Of a stretch of DNA of 64,000 bases, positions 57,128 to 64,000 are shown piece after piece. Source of the DNA: JAEUJM01 sp044221555 (GTDB lineage: Bacteria > Actinomycetota > Acidimicrobiia > Acidimicrobiales > DATDAH01); assembly GCA_044221555.1 (NCBI GenBank), contig JBGAOY010000004.1, positions 62,001 to 126,000 of the forward strand. Reading direction: 5' to 3'. Under the pieces are notes generated by a model, which was not told where the DNA came from, made no database searches, and saw only the letters and a list, made by a program, of their open reading frames with translations. Numbering within the stretch: position 1 is the stretch's first letter; every line of letters starts with the position of its first letter. The position numbers and the translations under genes are program-made.

Positions 57128-57787
57128 TCAGAACAGCTTGAGCTCGTCGGACTCGATGCCGCGGAGTTCGTCGTAGTCCACCTCGACGCAGGCGATCTCG
57201 CGGGCGCCGGCAAGCACCCGGGCCTGGGGCTTGATCTGCTGGGCCACGAACACGCCCCGCACGGGCCGCAGCATGGGGTCGAGGTTGAGGCGCTCGAGGT
57301 AGCGGGCCAGTTGCTCGACGCCGTCGATGTCGCCGCGGCGCTTCACCTCGACCGCGACCGTCGTGCCGTCGGCGTCCTTGCACAGCAGGTCGACGGGGCC
57401 GATGTCGGTGGGATACTCGCGACGGACGAGCCGGAACCCGTCGCCGATGGCGCCGCAGTTGGCCGCCAGGAGCTCCTGGAGATGGGCCTCGACGCCGTCC
57501 TTCTGGAGGCCGGGGTCGACGCCCAGGTCGTGGGCTGAGTCGGCCAGCACCTCCTCGAAGGTGATGGTCAGGACCTCGCCCTTGGGGTTGGTGACGGTCC
57601 ACTCACGCTCGCCCTCGACCAGGCGGTTGGGTGCGTTCATCCAGTTGAGCGGCTTGTACGCGCCGCCGTCAGCGTGGATGGCGACACAGCCGTCGGCCTT
57701 CACCATGATCAGCCGCGTGGCGAGGGGGAGATGAGCTGTCAGCCGACCGGCGTAGTCGACAGAGCAGCGGGCGATCACCAGGCGCAC
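57128..57787 (-). CDS. nucS: Endonuclease NucS (EndoMS), non-canonical mismatch repair
   Basis: The 219-residue product matches the actinobacterial and archaeal NucS/EndoMS family along its full length. The N-terminal domain has LVIARCSVDYAGRLTAHLPL and RLIMVKADGCVAIHADGG. The C-terminal RecB-like domain carries Asp133 (in DIGPVDLLCKD) and Glu147/Lys149 (in VAVEVKRRG), and YLERLNLDPMLRPVRGVFVA follows. NucS cuts both strands at mismatches and replaces MutS/MutL in most actinobacteria, usually with the beta-clamp. The C-terminus ends ELKLF, similar to the clamp-binding tail of relatives. ATG at 57787 is used. The LuxR-type gene is divergent, 112 bp away. Confidence 0.95.
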   Translation of the reverse strand: MRLVIARCSVDYAGRLTAHLPLATRLIMVKADGCVAIHADGGAYKPLNWMNAPNRLVEGEREWTVTNPKGEVLTITFEEVLADSAHDLGVDPGLQKDGVEAHLQELLAANCGAIGDGFRLVRREYPTDIGPVDLLCKDADGTTVAVEVKRRGDIDGVEQLARYLERLNLDPMLRPVRGVFVAQQIKPQARVLAGAREIACVEVDYDELRGIESDELKLF

Positions 57788-57899
57788 CCGGGTCAGGGTA
57801 GTGACCGGGCCGGGTTGACTCAGCAGCGCGCGTGGCAGGCGCCCACTGACCCGTCAGCGCGGTTTCACCGCTGCCCGAACGCGTCATACTTGGGGAGCT

Positions 57900-60536
57900 G
57901 TGACCTACACGTGGCCGCTCGTCGGGCGAGACCAGGCGCTGGACCTCGTACGGGGCCAGATGCGCCGGACCGACATCTCGGGCCTCGTGCTGGTGGGACC
58001 TCCCGGCGTGGGCAAGACCCGCCTGGCCAAGGAGTGCCTGGCGGTGGGCGAGTCGGCCGGCTTCGCCACCGCGCTGGCGGTCGCCAGCCGTGCCGCGGCG
58101 GAGATCCCTCTCGGCGCCCTGGCCCCCCTTCTGCCGCCGGCGGGCGTGGCGGCACAGCGGGGCGTGGCCATGTTGCAGGAGGCCACCGACGGCCTGCTCG
58201 AGCTCGCCGGCGGCCGTCCCCTGCTGTTGGTCGTCGACGACGCCCACAACCTCGACGACGCCTCCGCCCTGGTGCTGCACGGCCTGGCCGTCGCCCGCAC
58301 CGCCTACGTCGTGGCCACCGTCCGGTCGGGCGAGGCCGTGCCCGAGCCGGTGGTGGCGCTCTGGAAGGACGGCATCGCCGAGCGGCTCGAGCTGGGCCCA
58401 CTCGACCAATTCGAGGTGGCCCAGTTGCTGGAGGCGGTGCTGGGCGGGCCGGTGGAAGGGGCCGTGCTGCAGCAGTTCTGGAACGCCAGCGAGGGCAACG
58501 TGCTCTACCTGCGCGAGCTCGTCCTCGGGTCGCTCGACGCCAAGACCCTCGTGGACGACGCCGGCCTGTGGCGACTCGTGGGCACCATCTCCAGCTCGCC
58601 GCGCCTGACCGATCTGGTCGAGGCCCGCCTGGCCGGCCTCGACGAGGAGGAGGTGGCCGCCCTCGAGCTGGTGGCGTTCGGCGAGCCCATCGGCGTGGAC
58701 GTGATCGAGCGCCTCAGCAGCGGCGCGGCCCTCGAGCGCCTGGAGCGCCGGGGCCTGCTGGCCACCGAGGTGGACGACCGCAGGGTCCAGGCCCGCCTGG
58801 CCCACCCGATGCACGGTGACGTGCTCCGGGAACGCACACCGCTGTTTCGCGCCCGGTCGGTGCGCCGGGCACTGGCCGACGAGGTGGAGGGCTCAGGCGT
58901 CCGCCGCCGGGGCGACGTGCTGCGGGTGGCGCTGTGGCGCCTCGACGGCGGCGGTACCGCCCGTCCCGACCTGCTGTTGGAAGCGGCCCGGCAGGCGGCG
59001 TTCGCCAACAACCACGAGGTGGCGGTGCGTCTCGCCCGGGCGGCGTTCGACCTCGCGCCGAGCTTCCAGGCCGGCCACGTCCTGGCTGATGCCCTGTACT
59101 CGTCGGGCCAGGTCGACCAGACCGAGGCGGTGCTGTCGAGCGTCGAGCCCCTGGCCGCCACCGAGCTCGAGCGCACATCGGTCGCGCTGCTGCGCTCGTT
59201 CAACCTCTTCTGGCACCTGGGACGCCTCGACCAGGCCGTCAAGGTCATCGAGGCGCTCCTGGCCGACCTGGAGGACCCCGAGCTGGTGGGTGAGGCCCGC
59301 GGGGTGCTGGCCCTGTACGACGTCGCGCAGGGCCAGCCCGAGCAGGGCCTGCCCACCGTCGAGTACCTGTTCGACGCCGCCGGCGGCCGGGCGTTCCTCC
59401 AGGCGGCGTTGGCCGGTGGGCTCGGCCTGGCCGCGCTGGGCCGGGCGGACGAGGCCCTCGACCTGGCCGAGCGGGGCTACGCCGCCCATCGCACCATGGG
59501 TCGCATGCTCAGCATGTACGAGCCGTCGCTGCTGCGCGTGGCGCAGTCCCTCGCGCTCACCGCGCTGGGTCGGATCCCGGAGGCCGACGCTCTGGCCCAT
59601 CAGGGCTACGCGGTCGCGGTCGGCGAGGGCGACGGGGCGGGCTGGGCGTTCTTCTGCCTCGCGCTCGGCCGCAGCAGCCTCGATCGCGGGCGGGTCCTCG
59701 ACTCGATGCGCTGGTGGCGCGAGGCGGCGGCGCTGTTCGACGCGGTCAACCACCGGGGACCGCAGCGGTGGGCCCTGATCGGCCAGGTGTTCGCTCACGC
59801 GTTGGCCGGGGACGCCCGGTCCGCTCGGCGCGTCCTGGGCGAGCTCGACGCCCTCGGGCCGCACCCGGCCACGATGAACGACGCCGACCTCCAGCGGGCG
59901 GTCGCGTGGGTGCAGGTGGCCGAAGGCGACCCGGCCGGGGCCCGGGCGCGCCTCGAGGCGGTGGCGGGCGAGCAGCGCCTGGCCGGGCACGCCGGCCTGG
60001 AGATGCCGGTCCTGCACGATCTGGCCCGCCTGGGCGATGCCGCCGCCGTGCAGGGCCGCGTCCATGAGCTGGGGGACATCGTCGCGGGGCCGCTGTCGGC
60101 CGCCCGTGTGCACCACGTCGACGCGCTGGTCGCCGGCGATGCCGATGCGCTCGCCGCGGCATGTGACGAGTTGGCGGTGTGTGGTGCCTCGTTGATCGCC
60201 GCGGAGGCCTGTGAAGCGGCCGCCGAGGAGTACCGGCGCCGCGGGGACGGTCGCGCCGCCACCGCCCGGCTCCGTCGGGCCTCCGAGTTGCGGGCCGACT
60301 GCGTGGGCGCGGCCACGCCGGGCCTCGCGCGGGCGCCGGGGCCCACGCCGCTCACCCGACGGGAGAGCGAGATCTCACTGCTCGCGGCGAAGGGGCTGTC
60401 CAGCAAGGACATCGCCGCACAGCTGTTCGTGTCGGTCCGCACGGTGGACAACCACCTCGCCCGCATCTACGACAAGCTCGGTGTGGCCGGTCGCGCCGGC
60501 CTGGCGGACGCGCTCAAGATGTCCGACGCCGGCTGA
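57900..60536 (+). CDS. LAL-type LuxR regulator with AAA ATPase domain, copy 1
   Basis: GTG at 57900 gives 878 residues. The N-terminal ATPase (about 5-290) has Walker A GPPGVGKT (33-40) and Walker B LLLVVDDAHNL. The middle (about 330-800) is made of TPR-like helical repeats (for example VEYLFDAAGGRAFLQAALAG). The C-terminal LuxR helix-turn-helix reads LTRRESEISLLAAKGLSSKD then IAAQLFVSVRTVDNHL and IYDKLGVAGR. Such regulators sense a ligand through the helical sensor and use ATP to control DNA binding. Effector and targets are unknown. It is followed by a close paralog 34 bp downstream. Confidence 0.93.
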   Translation: MTYTWPLVGRDQALDLVRGQMRRTDISGLVLVGPPGVGKTRLAKECLAVGESAGFATALAVASRAAAEIPLGALAPLLPPAGVAAQRGVAMLQEATDGLLELAGGRPLLLVVDDAHNLDDASALVLHGLAVARTAYVVATVRSGEAVPEPVVALWKDGIAERLELGPLDQFEVAQLLEAVLGGPVEGAVLQQFWNASEGNVLYLRELVLGSLDAKTLVDDAGLWRLVGTISSSPRLTDLVEARLAGLDEEEVAALELVAFGEPIGVDVIERLSSGAALERLERRGLLATEVDDRRVQARLAHPMHGDVLRERTPLFRARSVRRALADEVEGSGVRRRGDVLRVALWRLDGGGTARPDLLLEAARQAAFANNHEVAVRLARAAFDLAPSFQAGHVLADALYSSGQVDQTEAVLSSVEPLAATELERTSVALLRSFNLFWHLGRLDQAVKVIEALLADLEDPELVGEARGVLALYDVAQGQPEQGLPTVEYLFDAAGGRAFLQAALAGGLGLAALGRADEALDLAERGYAAHRTMGRMLSMYEPSLLRVAQSLALTALGRIPEADALAHQGYAVAVGEGDGAGWAFFCLALGRSSLDRGRVLDSMRWWREAAALFDAVNHRGPQRWALIGQVFAHALAGDARSARRVLGELDALGPHPATMNDADLQRAVAWVQVAEGDPAGARARLEAVAGEQRLAGHAGLEMPVLHDLARLGDAAAVQGRVHELGDIVAGPLSAARVHHVDALVAGDADALAAACDELAVCGASLIAAEACEAAAEEYRRRGDGRAATARLRRASELRADCVGAATPGLARAPGPTPLTRRESEISLLAAKGLSSKDIAAQLFVSVRTVDNHLARIYDKLGVAGRAGLADALKMSDAG

Positions 60537-60570
60537 TCCGGGGGCGCTCGGTGATGATGGTGCAGTGGGC

Positions 60571-63195
60571 GTGAACTGGCCCCTCACGGGACGAGCCTCC
60601 GAGTTGGACCGGTTGCGTCAACTCGTCGAGGCGCGCGAGCAGGCCGGTGTGGTGCTCGTGGGCCCGGCGGGCGTGGGCAAGACCCGCCTGGCCAAGGAAT
60701 GCCTCACGGCGGGTGAGGCGGCGGGCTACGCCACGGCGCTGGCCGTCGCCAGCCGGTCGGCCGCGGGCATCCCGCTCGGCGCACTGGCGGCGCTGCTCCC
60801 CGCCATGCCCGAGGCGGCGGCATCCGGCGTGGGTCTCCTGCAGTACGCGCAGGAGGGCCTGGCCCGACTGGCCGGTGACCGCCCGCTGCTGCTGGTCGTC
60901 GACGATGCCCACAACCTCGACGACGCGTCGGCGGTGCTGCTGCAGCAGCTCGCCGAATCGCGGTCGGCGTTCATCGTGGCGACGGTCCGGACCGGTGAGG
61001 TGACCCCTGAGCCGATCGCCGCGCTGTGGAAGGAGGGCCTGGCCGAGCGCATCGAGCTGGGAACCCTGAGCGCGGACGCCACGGAGGAGCTGCTCGAGGC
61101 CGCGTTGGGGTCCCCGGTCGAGGCGGTGGCGGCACGCCAGCTCTGGGAGGCGAGCCGGGGCAACGTGCTCTACCTGCGCGAGCTCGTCCTGTCCGGGCTC
61201 GAGACCCACACCCTCGTGGACGACGCGGGGCTCTGGCGGGTGGTCGGCGAGGTGTCGGCGTCACCCCGTCTGCATGATCTCGTCGAGGCTCGGCTGGCCG
61301 GCCTGGACGACGAGGAGATCGCCGCACTCGAACTGGTGGCCTTCGGTGAGCCCATCGACCTCGACGCGGTCGAGCAGTTGGGGGTGAGCGCCGCCGTCGA
61401 GCGGCTGGAGCGCAAGGCCATCGTGGCGATCAGCGGTGACGGTGCCGACGCCCAGGTACGCCTGGCCCACCCGCTCCACGGCGACGTGCTGCGCGACCGG
61501 ACGCCCGTGATCCGCTCGCGCCGGGCCCGGCGCCTGCTGGCCGACGCGGTGGAGCAGGTGGGCGCCGGGCGGCCCGGCGACGTGCTGCGGGTCGCCCTCT
61601 GGCGCCTGGACGGCGGCGGTCCCGTCGAGCCCGAGGCCCTGCTGGCCGGCGCCGCCCTGGCCGGCCACGGGTTCGACTACGCCACCGCCGAGCGGCTGGC
61701 CCGGGCGTCGTTCGACGCCGAGCCCAGCTTCGCCGCCGGCTACATCCTCGCCGGGGCCATGAACGAGCGGGGCGACGCCGCCGGCGTGGACGAGGTGCTG
61801 TCCAGCCTGAGCGACCTGGCCGAGAGTGAAGAGGACGTCGCCAGCCTCGTCGGCCTGCGGGTGGCCAACCTGTTCTGGCGGGCCCGCGACCTCGACACCG
61901 CGATCGCGGTGGGGGAGCGGGCGGTGGATGCGCTGACGGAGGAGGAGGCCCGGAACTACGTGACGAGCCACGTCGCGGTGGTGGAGGCCAGCGCCGGGCG
62001 GGCGCCGGACGCGGTGGGTCGTGTCGAGCACGTCTTCGCGCTGTCCGGCGGGCGAGCCTTCTATCACGCGGCGCTGGCCGGGGCCCTCGCCCTGCCGCTG
62101 CTCGGCCGGGCCCGCGAAGGTGCCGACATCGCGCAGCGCGGCATCGACGCCTTCGCCGAGATGGGCATCCAGGGCCGGATCTTCGAGGTCTCGCTGCTGG
62201 GCGTGACCAAGGCGATGGCCCTGTTCGAGGAGGGCGAGGTCGACGAGGCGATCCGCCTGGCCGAGGCCGGCTTCGATCGGGCGGTGGCCGAGCAGGACGA
62301 CGTCGGGCGCTCGCTGTTCGCGCTGGGCCACGGCCTGATCGACATCGAGACCGGTGAGGCCCAGGCGTCGATTCGGCGCTGGCGCGAGGCCGAGGCCCGG
62401 TTCCGCCGTGACCGCCACGACGGCATGACCCGCTGGGCCCTCGGCGGCCTGCTCTTCTCGCAGGCACTGTTGCGCGACCTCGACGGGGCCCACGCCACCG
62501 TGGCCGCGCTCGAGGCCATCGGGCCGCACCCCGCCGCCTTCTCCGAGCCCATCATCCTGCGGGCACGGGCGTGGATGCGCCTCGCCGAGCACGATCAGGC
62601 CGACGCCATCGCGCAACTGCGGGTGGCCGCCGACCGAGCCGCAGAGGCCGGTGTGCGGGCCCGTGAGCTGCCCGCGCTGCACGACCTGGCCCGGCTGGGC
62701 GAGGCGGCGTCGGTGGTCGCTCGGGCCCGGGTCCTGGCCGCAGAGATGACCGGCACCCTGGCGCCGGCCCGCCTGGCCCACATCGAGGCCATCGTCACGG
62801 GCGACCCCGACGACCTGGCCGCCGCCGCGGTGGCCCTCGAGGCGTGCGGCTCGATCGTGGCTGCGGCCGAGGCGATGATCGCGGCGGCGGAGGGTTATCG
62901 GGGCGCCGGTGACGCCCGTCGCTCGGCGCACTGCGTGCGCCAGGGCCGGGCCCTTGCCGAGCGGTGCCCCGGCGTGGTCACACCCGGCCTGATGCACGCC
63001 GAGTCGGTGGTCCCCCTCACCAAGCGCGAGCGCGAGATCGCCGTGCTGGCGGCCGGCGGTCTGTCGAGCCGGGCCATCGCCGAGCGCCTGGTGGTGTCGA
63101 TCCGCACGGTCGACAACCACCTGGCCCGCATCTACGACAAGCTCGGCATCTCCGGCCGCGCCGAGCTGGCCGACGCCCTGGCGACACCCGACTAG
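60571..63195 (+). CDS. LAL-type LuxR regulator with AAA ATPase domain, copy 2
   Basis: GTG at 60571 gives 874 residues (VNWPLTGRASELDRLRQLVE); a GTG at 60565 is an alternative. Walker A is GPAGVGKT (31-38), Walker B LLLVVDDAHNL, and the C-terminal HTH is LTKREREIAVLAAGGLSSRA, IAERLVVSIRTVDNHL, IYDKLGISGR. It aligns with copy 1 end to end. The ATPase domain and HTH are much closer than the central sensor helices, a sign of recent duplication with sensor divergence. Both may bind similar DNA sites in answer to different signals. The ABC1-kinase gene is convergent 36 bp away. Confidence 0.93.
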   Translation: MNWPLTGRASELDRLRQLVEAREQAGVVLVGPAGVGKTRLAKECLTAGEAAGYATALAVASRSAAGIPLGALAALLPAMPEAAASGVGLLQYAQEGLARLAGDRPLLLVVDDAHNLDDASAVLLQQLAESRSAFIVATVRTGEVTPEPIAALWKEGLAERIELGTLSADATEELLEAALGSPVEAVAARQLWEASRGNVLYLRELVLSGLETHTLVDDAGLWRVVGEVSASPRLHDLVEARLAGLDDEEIAALELVAFGEPIDLDAVEQLGVSAAVERLERKAIVAISGDGADAQVRLAHPLHGDVLRDRTPVIRSRRARRLLADAVEQVGAGRPGDVLRVALWRLDGGGPVEPEALLAGAALAGHGFDYATAERLARASFDAEPSFAAGYILAGAMNERGDAAGVDEVLSSLSDLAESEEDVASLVGLRVANLFWRARDLDTAIAVGERAVDALTEEEARNYVTSHVAVVEASAGRAPDAVGRVEHVFALSGGRAFYHAALAGALALPLLGRAREGADIAQRGIDAFAEMGIQGRIFEVSLLGVTKAMALFEEGEVDEAIRLAEAGFDRAVAEQDDVGRSLFALGHGLIDIETGEAQASIRRWREAEARFRRDRHDGMTRWALGGLLFSQALLRDLDGAHATVAALEAIGPHPAAFSEPIILRARAWMRLAEHDQADAIAQLRVAADRAAEAGVRARELPALHDLARLGEAASVVARARVLAAEMTGTLAPARLAHIEAIVTGDPDDLAAAAVALEACGSIVAAAEAMIAAAEGYRGAGDARRSAHCVRQGRALAERCPGVVTPGLMHAESVVPLTKREREIAVLAAGGLSSRAIAERLVVSIRTVDNHLARIYDKLGISGRAELADALATPD

Positions 63196-63231
63196 CCCTC
63201 GACCTGCCACCGGGGCCCGGGGCCGGAGGGC

Positions 63232-64000
63232 CTACGAGAGGAGGCCGACCTTGCGGCTGCGCTTGGCGAACCGGCTGCGGATGATCTCGCGCCGCTGCTG
63301 CAGCTCGGCGTAGGTGAGGCCCTCGGTGCTGGGGTCGACGCCGAAACTGGCCTTCACCCCTTCGAGGTCGATCTCGTAGCTGCGGGGGTCGATGCCCACG
63401 TCGGCCGCGATCTTCTCGCCGTGGGTCTGGGCGAAGTACATCGCCAGGTGCGCGATCTCGGCGAACAGGTCGAGGTCGGGGGCGAGCGTGGCGATGGCGC
63501 CGTCGAGGAACACCATGTTCTTCACGAACAGCATCAGTTCCTTGGGCAGGCTCGCCCCGTACGCCAGCAGGCCCTTCATGATCTGCTGGATCTCCCCCAC
63601 CATCTCGTCCGGGGTGAGGGTGGTGGGGTCGACCGGCGGCCGGTCGAGACCGAGGTCGCGGATCACCGCGGCCAGGTCGGTGTCGGCGGGCAGCGCGCCC
63701 AGGTCGCGCAGGGCCGCCAGCTGGCCGGGCACGTCGTTCATCGTGGCGCCCATCAGCAGGCGCAGGAACGCCAGCCGCCGCGGCTCGTCGAGGCGGCCGG
63801 TGATCCCGAAGTCGAGCAGGGCCGTGCGGCCGTCGGGCAGCACCCGCAGGTTGCCGCCGTGCAGGTCGCCGTGGAACACGCCGTGGATCATGGCGCCCTC
63901 CATGAAGGCGACCATCCCCGTGCGCACGATGCCGTAGGTGTCGATGTCGGCGGCCGTCATCCCGGCCACGTCGTCGAAGGCGTAGCCGTCGAGCCGCTCC
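63232..64000 (-). CDS. ABC1/UbiB-family protein kinase-like, 5' end cut by the window
   Basis: The frame stays open to the right edge, so the N-terminus (including the AarF motif) lies outside. Visible are HGVFHGDLHGGNLRVLPDGR (catalytic HxDxHxxN loop), ALLDFGITGRL (DFG), LMLFVKNMVFLDGAIATLAP and a C-terminal basic end (RSRFAKRSRKVGLL). These identify the ABC1/ADCK kinase-like family, whose members regulate or aid quinone and isoprenoid lipid handling. About the last 256 residues are present. The preceding tandem LuxR genes are convergent with it. Confidence 0.93.
   Translation of the reverse strand, partial: ERLDGYAFDDVAGMTAADIDTYGIVRTGMVAFMEGAMIHGVFHGDLHGGNLRVLPDGRTALLDFGITGRLDEPRRLAFLRLLMGATMNDVPGQLAALRDLGALPADTDLAAVIRDLGLDRPPVDPTTLTPDEMVGEIQQIMKGLLAYGASLPKELMLFVKNMVFLDGAIATLAPDLDLFAEIAHLAMYFAQTHGEKIAADVGIDPRSYEIDLEGVKASFGVDPSTEGLTYAELQQRREIIRSRFAKRSRKVGLLS

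Noticed and set aside
57128..57787. Reading NucS as a generic RecB nuclease
   Set aside because: The N-terminal domain and the DIGPVDLLCKD ... VAVEVKRRG spacing match NucS/EndoMS along the full length, so the specific name is kept.
1..64000. tRNA, rRNA or integrase/attachment-site signs
   Set aside because: I looked for conserved tRNA arm sequences, rRNA blocks and recombinase motifs and saw none that could be defended by eye; a tRNAscan or Rfam run could still find a small RNA.

Overview
This 64 kb window is GC-rich bacterial chromosome of actinobacterial type. The most likely lineage is class Acidimicrobiia; this is inferred from gene content, not from a marker tree. The evidence is the mismatch-repair endonuclease NucS, three F420-type luciferase-like (LLM) oxidoreductases, two WS/DGAT acyltransferases, many fatty acyl-CoA/steroid-type catabolic enzymes, frequent GTG starts, 4-base GTGA/ATGA overlaps and strong G/C third-position bias. 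There is no rRNA, tRNA, CRISPR array, integrase or insertion sequence that I can support. The two edge genes are cut: a glycine-rich secreted protein on the left and an ABC1/UbiB kinase on the right.

Layout. 0-6.6 kb: glycine-rich exported protein, a truncated nuclease-like lipoprotein, a small membrane protein, a PIG-V-type mannosyltransferase, a SulP anion transporter and a thiolase. 6.6-11.4 kb: a large membrane-anchored beta-propeller protein with a Lys/Ala/Asp-rich cytoplasmic tail, then a coupled small ORF, thioesterase and LLM oxidoreductase. 11.9-16.3 kb: carotenoid oxygenase, a CrtC/AttH-like protein, a divergent MOSC protein, and a methyltransferase fused to a Mug/TDG-type DNA glycosylase. 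16.3-21.7 kb: a tightly overlapping operon (SDR, small barrel-like protein, DUF2207 lipoprotein), a double SnoaL-like protein, another LLM enzyme, and a 61-residue protein with an elaborate leader.

21.7-34.9 kb is the most distinctive part. Three paralogous secreted proteins of about 1,280 residues are each built from 14 RCC1-like blades followed by carboxypeptidase-regulatory-like modules. A WS/DGAT acyltransferase gene sits between the first two. In all three the blade array breaks after blade 7, suggesting two seven-bladed propellers in tandem.

35-43 kb holds a DsbA-like protein, a PAP2 phosphatase coupled to a RecB-like Fe-S nuclease, an alpha/beta hydrolase, a hypothetical protein, an MBL-fold hydrolase divergent from a secreted lipase, and an alkaline-phosphatase-superfamily protein with an extra half domain. 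43-56.7 kb is rich in lipid catabolism: SDRs, FadD-like ligase, acyl-CoA dehydrogenase, LLM enzyme, geranylgeranyl-reductase-like flavoprotein, second WS/DGAT, second MOSC, VanW protein, and an SDR plus MaoC pair that together resemble a split peroxisomal multifunctional enzyme 2. 57-64 kb has NucS, two tandem LAL-type LuxR regulators and the cut ABC1 kinase.

Several non-coding signals recur and are not explained by the genes: a 48-bp palindromic element (four copies, all exactly 48 bp), a shared upstream motif TGTCRCACCCCC, duplications that span stop codons, a 98-bp tandem repeat inside inverted leader copies between fadD-like and fadE-like genes, and alternative hairpins ahead of the 61-residue gene. 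All functions are assigned by reading protein sequences; no database search was run.
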